Below are positions 26,357 to 35,600 of a stretch of DNA of 64,000 bases, piece after piece. A program made the translations under genes and the position numbers. The notes under the pieces were generated by a model that saw only the letters and a list, made by a program, of their open reading frames with translations, made no database searches and was not told the origin of the DNA. This stretch comes from Nocardia miyunensis NBRC 108239 (lineage in GTDB: Bacteria > Actinomycetota > Actinomycetes > Mycobacteriales > Mycobacteriaceae). The number at the start of each line of letters is the position of its first letter. The first letter of the stretch is position 1. The DNA is taken from positions 62,001 through 126,000 of the forward strand of contig NZ_BDBQ01000037.1 in NCBI RefSeq assembly GCF_001613065.1, written 5' to 3'.

Positions 26357-27592
26357 TCATCTTCCCCGGGGAACCTGGTTGAACGGGATGTCGCGGTCGG
26401 CGGTGTGTTCGCGGGGCATGCCCAGGACGCGTTCGCTGATCAGGTTGCGGGCCATCTCGGTGCTGCCGCCGCCGAGGCTGCCCGCGTTGCGGAACAGGTA
26501 GTCGATGCCGACCTGTCCGGTGCCGGGGCCATCCGCCGCGCCGGTCGCCGCCGCGGTGCCCGCGATGCGCAGTGCGGAATCCGTTTGCAGCCAGGTGGTT
26601 TCCGCGCCGAGCAGGCGGACGAGTGAACCCGCGGCCGGGGGCATGTCGCCGATGGCGATCGCACCGGAGACGTGGGCGATCAACTGGTCGCGCACGATGC
26701 GCATCGTGCGCGCCGCGCCGATGTCCTCCCGCACGCTGGGATCGTCCAGGCATCCGGTGGTGCGGGCCAGATCGATGAGGGTGTCGGCCTCGCCGCCGAG
26801 ATTCGGCTGGTCGCCGCTGATATAGGGCGAGCTGCCGCCCACCGCGGCGCGTTCGTGGTGCAGCAGCGTGCTCGCGGCCGCCCAGCCGCCGCCCACCTCG
26901 CCCACCACCGAGCCGGCGGGAAGCCGGACGTCGTCGAAGAACTCTTCGCAGAATTCGACCGATCCGGTGACCTGTTTGATCCGGCGGATGGTCAGGCCCG
27001 GGGCCTTGGTGGGTACGAGGAAGAGCGTGAGCCCCTGATGTTTGGGCACATTCCAATCGGTGCGAGCCAGGCAGAGCCCGTAGTCGGCGGCGTACGCGCC
27101 CGAGCTCCAGATCTTGGTTCCGTTGAGTACCCATTCCTCGCCGTCGGGTTCCGCGCGGGTGATCAGACCGGCGAGGTCGGACCCGCCCCGCGGCTCGGAC
27201 AGGAATTGCACCATGAGCTCCTCGCCCCGCAGGACCGCGGGGAGCCGGGCGCGTTTCTGCTGCTCGGTCCCCAGATCAAGCAGTGTCGCCGCACAGATGG
27301 CCAAGGTCGGCACATTGAGCGCCAACGGCATCTCGTAGCCGAGCGACTCGGCGCTGAACGCCCGCTGATGAGCGGGTGTAAGTCCTTGTCCGCCATACTC
27401 TTTCGGGAAGCAGATCCCGGCGAACCCGCCGTCGAACAGGGTCCGCTGCAGTTCGCGATGGCGGGTCCAGACGGCGTCCTCGAAGGCGCCGACGTAGTAC
27501 TCGGTCGTGCGCGGCAGGTTCTCCCGGAGCCAGCGGCGAGCCCGGTCGCGAAAACTGTCGACGGGTTCGATTGTCGTGTGGCGTTCGGTCAT
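26357..27592 (-). CDS. acyl-CoA dehydrogenase family protein
   Basis: FAD-dependent alpha,beta-dehydrogenation of an acyl-CoA; 411 residues. Recognisable blocks are ICFPKEYGGQGLTPAHQ, QFLSEPRGGSDLAGL, NGTKIWSSGAYAADYGLCLARTD-like sequence (NGTKIWSSGA seen) and a C-terminal helical domain with DYLFRNAGSLGGGSTEMARN. I cannot place the catalytic Glu with certainty. Such enzymes often work as heteromeric pairs in steroid side-chain degradation, but no partner gene lies alongside. Start ATG 27592. The divergent acyl-CoA ligase at 27762 probably works on the same substrate. Confidence 0.9.
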   Translation of the reverse strand: MTERHTTIEPVDSFRDRARRWLRENLPRTTEYYVGAFEDAVWTRHRELQRTLFDGGFAGICFPKEYGGQGLTPAHQRAFSAESLGYEMPLALNVPTLAICAATLLDLGTEQQKRARLPAVLRGEELMVQFLSEPRGGSDLAGLITRAEPDGEEWVLNGTKIWSSGAYAADYGLCLARTDWNVPKHQGLTLFLVPTKAPGLTIRRIKQVTGSVEFCEEFFDDVRLPAGSVVGEVGGGWAAASTLLHHERAAVGGSSPYISGDQPNLGGEADTLIDLARTTGCLDDPSVREDIGAARTMRIVRDQLIAHVSGAIAIGDMPPAAGSLVRLLGAETTWLQTDSALRIAGTAAATGAADGPGTGQVGIDYLFRNAGSLGGGSTEMARNLISERVLGMPREHTADRDIPFNQVPRGR

Positions 27593-27761
27593 GGCGGAAC
27601 TCTCTGAGAATATGACTTGTCGATCTTGAGAGTAATGTTCTCACAAGTTCTGTCGAGCGGTCATCTCGGAGCGGAGAGAACGTCGTCTCGCTTACCCTGT
27701 GACCCAGGGCACATAACCCGCAGCAGTTCAGGTCCATCGGGCCGCGGTGACAGGAGTGAGC
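27593..27761. promoter_or_regulatory. shared promoter region of divergent dehydrogenase and ligase
   Basis: AT-richer than its surroundings near 27605-27650. TGAGAA (27605-27610) and TTCTCA (27638-27643) form an inverted pair, and ACTTGT (27615-27620) and ACAAGT (27643-27648) another. These may be operator half-sites for an unlinked regulator. GGAG at 27752-27755 is the ribosome binding site of the ligase. Confidence 0.35.
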
Positions 27762-29369
27762 ATGACCGCCACCACGCAGTCGACGAACGAATCGATCACC
27801 GAACCGTTGCGCTCGCGACGTAACCACTGGAACAACCAGGTACATCGCCATTCGCTGATGACGCCGGACCGCACGGCGATCAGGTACCTCGACTCCTCGA
27901 CCACGTGGCGCGCGCTCGACGAACGGTCCCGCGCGTTCGCCGCCGCCCTGTACCGCCGCGGCGTGCGGTTCGGCGACCGCGTGCTCATGGCACTGCTGAA
28001 TCGTACCGAGTACATCGAAGCGGTGTTGGGAGCCAACCTGATCGGCGCGATCCCGGTTCCGGTCAACATCCGCATGAGCCCGGCGGAGGTCTCGTACCTC
28101 GCCACCGACAGCGGCGCGAAGGTCATCGTCACCGAGAAACCGCTTGTGCCGCTGCTGGATGCGGTGAGCGCGGCCACGGATGCGATCGAGACGATGATCG
28201 TGGTCGACAGCGACGCGGATCCGGCGCATCTCGACTACGAGGCGCTGCTGACCGAGGATCCCTCCGATCTGCCCGGGATCGACGTCCCCGAGGACACCGT
28301 CGCGCTCATCATGTACACCTCGGGCACCACGGGAAAACCCAAGGGCGCCATGCTCACTCACACCAACCTGCAGGCGCAGGCGGTGACCACGATCAACGCG
28401 GCCGCCGGCGGTACGGACGAGGACGTCGCGTCGATCGTCCCGCCCATCTTCCATATCGCCGGAATCGCGGGGTTCGCGCCGGTCTTCTACCGGGGAATCC
28501 GGGCGGTGATTCATCCGCTGGGTGCGTTCGACGCCGACGCCATGCTCGACACCCTGGAACGCGAGGGTACGACCTCGGTGTTCATGGTGCCCGCCCAATG
28601 GCAGGCCGTCTGCGCGGCACAGCGGGCCAGGCCGCGCGAACTCGCGCTGCGGACCATCAGCTGGGGCGCCGCCCCGGCTTCGGATTCGGTGCTCACGGCG
28701 ATGAACGAGACCTTCCCGCAGGCGCTGAACACGACCGCGTTCGGGCAGACCGAGATGTCCCCGGTCACGTGCGTCCTCGACGGCAAGGACGCGCTGCGCA
28801 AGATCGGTTCGATCGGCAAGGTGGTGCCCGCGGTCACCGCGCGCATTGTCGATCCCATGATGAACGACGTGCGGCCCGGCGAGGTCGGCGAGATCGTCTA
28901 CCGCGGCCCGAATCTGATGAAGGGCTACTGGCAGAACCCGCAGGGGACCGCGGAGGCGTTCCGCGGCGGGTGGTTCCATTCCGGCGACCTGGTTCGCCAG
29001 GACGAGGAGGGATTCCTCTACGTCGTCGACCGCGCCAAGGACATGATCATCTCCGGCGGTGAGAACATCTACTGCGCCGAGGTCGAGAACGTGTTGTACG
29101 GGCATCCGAAGATCTCCGAGGCCGCGGTGATCGGTCGCGCACACCAGAAGTGGGGCGAGGTGCCGGTGGCCGTGGTCGTGCTCGCCGACGGCGCCGGTGA
29201 GCTGCCCCTCGCCGAACTCGAGCCGTATCTCGACGAGAATCTCGCTCGCTTCAAACATCCGAAGGATCTGGTGATCCTGGGCGAGCTGCCGCGCAACGCG
29301 AGCGGAAAGGTCGTCAAGCCCGAACTCCGCAAGGCTTACGGGAGCAAGGACGCCGGTTTGGCCGACTGA
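27762..29369 (+). CDS. long-chain fatty-acid/acyl-CoA ligase (AMP-forming)
   Basis: 535-residue AMP-forming ligase that converts a carboxylic acid to its CoA ester. Motifs are MYTSGTTGKPKGAMLTH, FGQTEMSPVT, the hinge WFHSGDLVRQDEEG-like segment (FHSGDLVRQDEEG), DRAKDMIISGGENIYCAEVE and the catalytic Lys in PRNASGKVVKPELR. ATG 27762 was preferred to GTG 27747 because GGAG lies at the right distance from it. Divergent from the acyl-CoA dehydrogenase, consistent with a joint acid-degradation function. Confidence 0.93.
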   Translation: MTATTQSTNESITEPLRSRRNHWNNQVHRHSLMTPDRTAIRYLDSSTTWRALDERSRAFAAALYRRGVRFGDRVLMALLNRTEYIEAVLGANLIGAIPVPVNIRMSPAEVSYLATDSGAKVIVTEKPLVPLLDAVSAATDAIETMIVVDSDADPAHLDYEALLTEDPSDLPGIDVPEDTVALIMYTSGTTGKPKGAMLTHTNLQAQAVTTINAAAGGTDEDVASIVPPIFHIAGIAGFAPVFYRGIRAVIHPLGAFDADAMLDTLEREGTTSVFMVPAQWQAVCAAQRARPRELALRTISWGAAPASDSVLTAMNETFPQALNTTAFGQTEMSPVTCVLDGKDALRKIGSIGKVVPAVTARIVDPMMNDVRPGEVGEIVYRGPNLMKGYWQNPQGTAEAFRGGWFHSGDLVRQDEEGFLYVVDRAKDMIISGGENIYCAEVENVLYGHPKISEAAVIGRAHQKWGEVPVAVVVLADGAGELPLAELEPYLDENLARFKHPKDLVILGELPRNASGKVVKPELRKAYGSKDAGLAD

Positions 29370-29598
29370 GCGGACGCTCACGCGCGTTCAGTTCAGCGCG
29401 AGTCCAATACTTCCGGCGAGAACGTTTGCTTTGCAAAATAGCTCCCATGACCCGGGCCCGTGCAGCTGTGCGCGTGCCGCGGGCAGTCGGTGTGATGTCG
29501 TCGCGCCGCTGGAACCCTGTGTCGCAGAGCGGCTTTCGGGGTATTTGCTCGCGCGCTGCGCCCAGCGGCCGTACGTTCGTGAGACGAGGAAGTGTTCG

Positions 29599-31199
29599 AT
29601 GACCGTGACGATCAGCGGCGATGAGCTGCGCGCGCTACTCGACGACCGGGACCGTGAGGTGGCGCTCCTGGACGTTCGCGCACCCGCTGCTCGCGCCGCC
29701 GGGCACATCGCCGTGAGCAGCGGGTTGCCGCTGCACGACCTGGAACACCGTATCCGACAGGCGGTTCCGCGGAGTGCGACGACAATCGTGCTGGCCTCCG
29801 AACCCGAACTCGACGACCGTGCCGCGCACATTCTGGCCAGCCTCGGGTACACCGATGTCGCAGTCGTGCGGGACGGCCTGACGGGATGGACCGCGGCCGG
29901 CGGCCGCCTGTACACCGGAACGAACGTGCGGAGCAAGACGCTCGGCGAGTGGATCGAAAAGCATTTCGGCACAGAAACTGTCGATGCGGACACGGTCGCG
30001 CGGTGGCGTGCCGAGGGCGCGGATGTGGTCATCCTGGACAGCCGCCCGCACGCCGAGTACATCCACCACCACATTCCCGGCGGACTCGACACCGGCGGCG
30101 GTTCGGAACTGGCCTACCGTGGGCTGCAACAGATCACAGGTCCGGAGACCACGATCGTGGTGAACTGCGCGGGCCGCACGCGCGGCATCGTCGGAGCGCA
30201 ATCGCTGATCAATACCGGCGTTCCCAATCGCGTCTATTCCCTGCGCAACGGCACACCGGCATGGGGGTGGGCCGGGGAGCGGATCGAGACCGGTGCCGGT
30301 ACCGCGCTCGGCGTACCGTCGGATGTTCCGTCGAACCTGCGCGATTGGGCGGCAACGACTCTCGCGCGGCTCGGCGTGCGGGTGGTTGATGCACCGGCAT
30401 CGGCCGGGGACGATGTGCGCACCACCTACCTGATCGACATCCGCACCCCGGGGGAATTCGCCGCCGGAACGATCGGAGGTGCGCGCACATTCAGGGCGGG
30501 CAACTGGTGCAGACGACCGACGAGCATCTGGCTGTGATCGATGCCCGCGTCGTACTCGTCGACACCCCCGACCTGGTCCGCGCCGCCAGCACCGTGCAGT
30601 GGTTGCACTACCTGCATCGAGGGCCGATCGAGGTGGCTGTGGTGCGCCCGGAGGTGGCGTCGCCGCCGCAGCCGTATTCGCCCGCGCTGCCCGAGGCACC
30701 GGAGATCTCCGGGGCGGACCTTGCGCGTGAGCTCGAATCCGCTTCTCCACCAAACGTATTCGATCTGCGTTCCTCGCGAGAATACGAAGCCGGGCACCTG
30801 CCGGGCTCGATCCACGCGCGCCGTGAACACCTGCGTTCGGCAGCCCGTGGGAGTGGCCGTATCGTCCTGGTCGGTGACGACCTGACCGAAAGCGCCGCCG
30901 ACGTCGGCACCGATCTGCAGGCCGGTGCCGGTGTGACCTATCGCCCCCATTTCGCCGCCCGAGACTTGCTCGATGCCGGTCATGATGTGCGTGTGGTCAC
31001 CGGTGGACCGAGCAGCGTGCCCGTCGCCTCGACCGCCGCGGACCCGCGCTATGCCGCGGATGTCGCCGATCGCGTCGGCCCCCCGCCCTTCGGCCCCGAA
31101 CGCGACGCCTGGTATCGCGACTACTTCGAATGGGAGTACGCCCTGCTGGGGAATTCCGAGGGTGATCCCGACTTCGACTTCGAGGGGAAAACGTCGTGA
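29599..31199 (+). pseudogene. multi-domain rhodanese-like protein, interrupted by a frameshift
   Basis: Sulfurtransferase-type protein with four rhodanese repeats. From ATG 29599 (GAGGAAG upstream) the frame covers repeat 1 (LLDVRAPAARAAGHI), repeat 2 (ILDSRPHAEYIHHHIPGG with the only visible active-site loop, NCAGRTRG) and the start of repeat 3 (LIDIRTPGEFAAGTIGGAR). It then loses frame at 30486 and stops at 30537. The next frame picks up exactly there as GGQLVQTTDEH and completes repeats 3 and 4 (FDLRSSREYEAGHLPGS) to 31199. Adding one base between 30486 and 30487 gives an uninterrupted 533-residue protein reading ARHIQGGQ. Broken gene or a missing base in the sequence. Confidence 0.88.
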
Positions 31200-31386
31200 A
31201 CGTCGAAGCGCCGCTCGACCTTCCCACAGTCCGAAGCCGAACCCATTCGTGAGCACCGGCACAACCTTCGCGAAGCAACCTCGGACTCGACCACATCCAT
31301 CCTGAGTGGCACGGGTGCCGCCGCGACCAACAAGAGCACGGGATCACTGTGCCCCGGGGCGTGTCGGTGGAACTGGTGCCGCGGAG

Positions 31387-32505
31387 CTATGCGGGGAACG
31401 GGTTTTCGCGTCGGATGAGGCGCAGGAGGGCGTTGTACGCGGGCCGCTCGACCCAGGCGGTGACACCCCAGCCCAGCAGGACAGCGGCCAGGATCGCGCC
31501 GCTGAGCCACACCCAGGACGGGCAGCCGAGCCGGGCGAGGCGGTCCTCGAGGAGGTAACCGACGCTCTGGTGCATCAGGTAGATGCCGTAGGACCGGGCC
31601 GCGATCCAGCGCACCGGCTTCACCAGCACGGCCGGGAGAGGCCAGTCGGGACCGCGCGCGGCCAGGCACATGAGCGCCAGGCCGACGCCGACCAGCACGA
31701 CGGAGGTCAGCGGCGGATGCACCTTCTCGGCGACCAGTACCGCGCCGAGCAGCAGCGCCAGATGCACGGTGCCGATGCGGCGGATCGCCCATCGCTGGAC
31801 GGCCACGCCCGCCACGAGCAGATGAGCCAGGCACAGGCCGCTGCCCTCGAGCGCGATCACCATCCACTCGGCGGGATGGTCGCCCATCCATATCTCGCGG
31901 ATCACCACGGGGATCAGCACCACGGCCCACAGGATCGGCATCACCGCGCGGCCGCGCACCCGCCCGCGGACCAGCAGCGCCATGGCCGTGAACCCGGCGA
32001 CCTGCACGGGCAGGGTCCACCAGGACAGATCGATGAACGCCACGTTCGGCAGCAACTGCTGCAGCAGCAACAGGTTTCCGACCAGATCGGCCCACCGCAA
32101 CTCGTGCAGGCTGAACTCGGCTGAGCTGAACAGCTTGACGAGCGCGTACACCACGACCACGGCGACGAGATAGGCGGGCAGCAGCCGCGCGAACCGCCGA
32201 GCCAGCCAGCGCCCGGGCGGGTTGCGTCCGAGCGTCACGGCGGCGAAGTACCCGGACACCATGATCAGGATCGACGCGCCGCAGGTGTGGGTCCACGGAT
32301 GGGACAGTTCCGGGATTCCGGGTTCCTTCGTGGGGCCCAGATATGTGTCGTGGAAGGTCACGATCTCGATCAGCGCCAGCACCCGGATCACGTCCCAGCT
32401 GACCCGTCGTCCGGAGGAGACGCGAGCGGGGGAGATGGCGGCGGGCACGGGAGGCGTGCCGTCCTGCGTGGCCGATGCCGTGTCGGTCACCGGCCGCCAT
32501 CCCAT
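31387..32505 (-). CDS. membrane acyltransferase (acyltransferase 3 family)
   Basis: 372 residues with about ten membrane segments. The family signature begins near residue 33 with SWDVIRVLALIEIVTFHDTYLG, which has the arginine and histidine (RVLA ... FHD) expected for the acyltransferase 3 active site, and the C-terminus contains SYGIYLMHQSVGYLL. These integral membrane enzymes O-acylate sugars, glycolipids or peptidoglycan. ATG 32505 is the first start; the first 30 residues are Ala/Pro/Thr-rich cytoplasmic sequence. No neighbours suggest a specific acceptor. Confidence 0.88.
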   Translation of the reverse strand: MGWRPVTDTASATQDGTPPVPAAISPARVSSGRRVSWDVIRVLALIEIVTFHDTYLGPTKEPGIPELSHPWTHTCGASILIMVSGYFAAVTLGRNPPGRWLARRFARLLPAYLVAVVVVYALVKLFSSAEFSLHELRWADLVGNLLLLQQLLPNVAFIDLSWWTLPVQVAGFTAMALLVRGRVRGRAVMPILWAVVLIPVVIREIWMGDHPAEWMVIALEGSGLCLAHLLVAGVAVQRWAIRRIGTVHLALLLGAVLVAEKVHPPLTSVVLVGVGLALMCLAARGPDWPLPAVLVKPVRWIAARSYGIYLMHQSVGYLLEDRLARLGCPSWVWLSGAILAAVLLGWGVTAWVERPAYNALLRLIRRENPFPA

Positions 32506-32752
32506 CCGTCTCTCACCTCATCGAATCGTCGTCATCGACCGCACCCGGCCCTGGCGTCGATACGTTACGCTGCCCGATCCGATACCTATTCGGCAACACG
32601 GACGTTGGCGGGCACACTGCCAGCCCGATCCCGTGGTTCCGCGGCCGCCACACCTTCGCACTCGCCGAAGGATGTTCGAGTGACGTTCGATCGACAGCGA
32701 TGCGGCACGCTCTGCCGATGGACCGCGTGGTGCTGCTGTCCCGCTGAATCCG

Positions 32753-32784
32753 GGTGTACCGGACCGAGATCGGCCCGGTACACC
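32753..32784 (-). terminator. hairpin after the cutinase-like gene
   Basis: GGTGTACCGG (32753-32762) pairs with CCGGTACACC (32775-32784), a 10-bp stem and 12-nt loop. It lies 6 bp beyond the minus-strand stop at 32791. Confidence 0.65.
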
Positions 32785-32790
32785 GCGACC

Positions 32791-33702
32791 TCAGCTGTGG
32801 GCGGCGTCGACCAGTCGCTGATGCAGCCAGGTCAGGGCGGTGGCGCCGGTGGGGTCGACCGTGTATCTGGGGTAGCTCTGATGGATCCCGGACTTCAGGA
32901 AGTCATCGATCTGCTTCTTGCGCTGGTTGTATTCGGTGGTGGTGATCTGGTTGTTCAGCAGGCCGACTCCGCCCGCGGCGAGCGCGTCGTTGACGAGGGT
33001 GGACACCTCCTGCTGATAGTTCCCGATCTTGCCCGGGTCCGGATTCGAGAGCTGGACGAGCAATCCGCCGATGCGACCGGCGAAGTCGCCGTTGGGCATC
33101 GAGCAGTACAGATCGCCCACGGCGCAGAAGGTGTAGGTCTTGGGGGTGAGCCAGCCGAAACCGCCGACCCGCGGACCGCTCGCGCCCGCGCCCCCGACGG
33201 GCGGACCGATCAGCTGGTCGGTCGGGGACCGGCGCGGATCCGCGATCAGTCCGACCAGTGCCACGCGATTCGCGGGTACGACACCCAGGCCGGTGCCGAT
33301 CGAGGCCGCCACGTCACCGGCGGCGTCCGCGCCCTGGCTGTACCCGAGCAGCGCGAACCGTGTCGCGCCACAGCGTTTCGCCATCGCGCCGATCATGCCG
33401 CGGGTGCGGTCGACGGCTTCCTGCTTGGAGCGACCGTAGATGTCCCCTTCCCACGGGAACGCGGTGGCCGCGTACGTGACATAGTCGGTCCGGACATTGC
33501 CCGGCAGGTTGTAGGTGACCCCGGTGAGCATCCCCTTGCCAGGATCCTTGTCGGAGGTCTCCCAGGTTCCGGGGACCGCGACGACATACAGACTGGGGCA
33601 ATTGGGCGGGGCAGCCTTCGCGGTGGATCCCACGCCCATGGGGAGAGCGGCGGTTACCAAGGCCGCCGCGCTCGCGACGGTCGATTTCCAACGAGAGTGC
33701 AT
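32791..33702 (-). CDS. secreted cutinase-like esterase
   Basis: Exported serine esterase/lipase of the cutinase family, 303 residues. Signal peptide: MHSRWKSTVASAAALVTAALP with a cleavage near STAKAAP. Cutinase marks are NCPSLYVVAVPGTWETS, the nucleophile elbow LLGYSQGADAAGD (Ser) and the disulfide-bounded catalytic Asp region FCAVGDLYCS. A GGAGTA site precedes ATG 33702. The C-terminal 90 residues beyond the cutinase core, with a Gln/Asn-rich helix, are longer than in the minimal family. Mycobacterial relatives hydrolyse lipids or polyesters; substrate unknown here. Confidence 0.88.
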   Translation of the reverse strand: MHSRWKSTVASAAALVTAALPMGVGSTAKAAPPNCPSLYVVAVPGTWETSDKDPGKGMLTGVTYNLPGNVRTDYVTYAATAFPWEGDIYGRSKQEAVDRTRGMIGAMAKRCGATRFALLGYSQGADAAGDVAASIGTGLGVVPANRVALVGLIADPRRSPTDQLIGPPVGGAGASGPRVGGFGWLTPKTYTFCAVGDLYCSMPNGDFAGRIGGLLVQLSNPDPGKIGNYQQEVSTLVNDALAAGGVGLLNNQITTTEYNQRKKQIDDFLKSGIHQSYPRYTVDPTGATALTWLHQRLVDAAHS

Positions 33703-33884
33703 CGGATACTCCGGGGGGTCACGGCCGCGATTGTGTCCGGCCGGTGTGCAGATACTGTGCGAGTGTAGAAGTCCCACGCGGACAACGCAGTATTAACCCC
33801 GCAGCTCGCACGGCGTGGCGATCGTCGGCCGGTTCGCAGCCGCGGCTCAGCTGGGACACATAATTCGCCGGAACGATCGGTGGT

Positions 33885-34835
33885 GTGCTGATTTCGGTTT
33901 CGATACTCCTGCTCGTTGTGGCGCTCGGCGGGCTCGTCGCGCGCTCGGTGAACTCGCGTCGGCAGCCGGTGATCGTCGCTGCCGCACTCGCGCCCTGGCT
34001 GATGGCCGCGGCGTTACCCGCCGCGGTACTCGCGGCCGTGGCGGGAGCGTGGATTCCGTGCACGGCCGCCGTTGTCGTGCTCGGCGCCGCCGTTGCCACG
34101 CAATGGCCGTTGTACCGGGCACGGTGGCGTCGTCGGCCGCCCGCGACCGGGCCCGGGTTGCGTGTGATGCAGGCCAATATCCTTGTCGGCGGGGCAGATC
34201 CGGAGGCGCTCGCGGCGTCGGTCGACCGGCTGGGAATCGAGATTCTCACGGTCTGCGAGGTGACGCCCGAAGGGCTGGAACGGATCATGGCCTCCCGCCT
34301 GCCGCAGCTGCTGCCGTATCACTACTGCAGCACCGGTGAGGTCGGTGACGGCACCGGGATCTGGAGTCGCTACCCGCTGTCGGACACCCGCCGGCACGAC
34401 GGCTTCGTGACCGAACTGCTCTCTGCCTCGGTCGATCTGCCGGACGGCGGATCCGTCCTGGTGTACGCCGTGCACCCGGTGCCGCCCTGGCCGCGCGATC
34501 CCGCCGACTGGCTGCGGGAGATGGAACTGTTGCGCCAGATGCTGGCCAAGGTTCCGGCCGACGCCGGACCGGTGGTCGTCGCCGGAGACTTCAACGCCAC
34601 CGCCGATCACCGCCCCTACCGGGCCCTGCTCGAGGCGGACTACCGCGACGTCGCGATATCGACCGGATCGGGCATCCTGCCCACCTACGCCGCGGACCGC
34701 TGGTATCCGCCGGTCATCGCGATCGACCACATCCTGCTGCGCGATGCCGATCCGCACGAGGTCCACACCGTCTCCCTTCCCGGCTCCGATCACCGGGGCA
34801 TCTGGGCGGCGATCACCCTCCGCGAGAAGAGCTGA
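33885..34835 (+). CDS. membrane-anchored endonuclease/exonuclease/phosphatase family protein
   Basis: 316 residues. Two or three N-terminal hydrophobic segments (residues 3-20, 28-48, 52-68) are followed by an EEP catalytic domain: RVMQANILVGG (Asn), LTVCEVTPEG (Glu), VVVAGDFNATADHRPY (Asp and Asn) and the terminal LPGSDHRGI (Asp-His pair). All metal and catalytic residues of the fold appear present, so it should be an active extracytoplasmic phosphodiesterase or phosphatase; the substrate is unknown. GTG 33885 is the apparent start, with CGGTG upstream and no strong ribosome binding site. Divergent from the cutinase gene. Confidence 0.85.
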   Translation: MLISVSILLLVVALGGLVARSVNSRRQPVIVAAALAPWLMAAALPAAVLAAVAGAWIPCTAAVVVLGAAVATQWPLYRARWRRRPPATGPGLRVMQANILVGGADPEALAASVDRLGIEILTVCEVTPEGLERIMASRLPQLLPYHYCSTGEVGDGTGIWSRYPLSDTRRHDGFVTELLSASVDLPDGGSVLVYAVHPVPPWPRDPADWLREMELLRQMLAKVPADAGPVVVAGDFNATADHRPYRALLEADYRDVAISTGSGILPTYAADRWYPPVIAIDHILLRDADPHEVHTVSLPGSDHRGIWAAITLREKS

Positions 34836-34837
34836 GC

Positions 34838-35080
34838 ACAACTCGCCGCAGCCCTCGCCCGTGGCGAACTGGTCCAGGAACAGCTTCAGCACACCGGAAT
34901 ACGTGGCCTTGAACGTCGGGCTCGCCACGACGACCAGATCGGCTGTCGCGACCGCCTCCACCGCGGCGGCGACCGCCGGATCTCCCAGCCGAGGAGTCCC
35001 TCACTCAGCGAGATCACGTCGATGACGATTTCCGGGCCCGCGCCGGTCCGCGCCTCGACGACCGATCCGCATGCAGTGTG
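34838..35080 (-). pseudogene. remnant of an NADPH-dependent FMN reductase
   Basis: Minus-strand fragment resembling flavin reductases of the NADPH_dep_red family. One frame reads ARTGAGPEIVIDVISLSEGLLGWE; a second, entered by restoring one base near 34985, continues DPAVAAAVEAVATADLVVVASP and FKATYSGVLKLFLDQFATGEG. The FMN-binding loop (SPTFKATYSG) is well conserved, but the N-terminal P-loop-like start and about 80 C-terminal residues are missing, and the frame then runs antisense into the EEP gene. Clearly a truncated relic, not a functional gene. It fills most of the 385 bp between the EEP protein and the ABM monooxygenase. Confidence 0.7.
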
Positions 35081-35220
35081 CGCGAATTCGGTTTCGGATC
35101 GAATTCCGTACTCGATGGGGCCCATCGACGAGACGAGACGACCACGGTACAACACGCGATCGTCTCGTTGCGGATGAGAAATCTTGGTTGCGACGGCGGC
35201 GACCGTCGCGGGGGTGGAGG

Positions 35221-35526
35221 CTAGACGCCGCCCTTTGCCGGGTCGCCCGCGGGCACGGCTTCGAGGACCTGGACGTCCAGGCCGCCCGCTACCAGATCTT
35301 TGAGGCCTTCGTTCAGCGCTTTGATGCTCGGCGCGCTGCTGTGGGCGCCCAGCGCTGCCATATCCCGCCACTTCTCGACGAAGACGAAGCGGTCCTTGCC
35401 CTTGTGCAGGGCGTACAGCTCACACCCGTCCTCTTCGTGGACTTGCGGGATGAGGCGCGTGAGGACTTCCTCGACCTCATCGAACTTGTCGGGCTTCGGG
35501 GTGATGGTGGCAACGATCACAGGCAC
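35221..35526 (-). CDS. antibiotic biosynthesis monooxygenase (ABM) domain protein, putative quinol monooxygenase
   Basis: 101-residue ferredoxin-like ABM domain, the normal size for the YgiN/quinol-monooxygenase group. Motifs: IVATITPKPDKFDEVEEVL, HEEDGCELYALHK and FVFVEKWRDMAAL (family EKW). These proteins act without metal or cofactor, as homodimers. Start ATG 35526. It neighbours an FMN-reductase relic, which suggests that the two may once have formed a redox pair. Its substrate cannot be inferred. Confidence 0.88.
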   Translation of the reverse strand: MPVIVATITPKPDKFDEVEEVLTRLIPQVHEEDGCELYALHKGKDRFVFVEKWRDMAALGAHSSAPSIKALNEGLKDLVAGGLDVQVLEAVPAGDPAKGGV

Positions 35527-35600
35527 GAGTCGAGGCTACCAGTCGGTCCTGCCCGAGCGGCCGGGTCCCGAGCCGGACTGGGTCCGGCCCCGCACCGCGG

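Noticed and set aside
27276..29381. 701-codon minus-strand frame opposite the acyl-CoA ligase
   Set aside because: High-GC codon bias creates long antisense frames; the plus-strand ligase has full family motifs, while this frame is His/Arg/Gly-rich with no domain.
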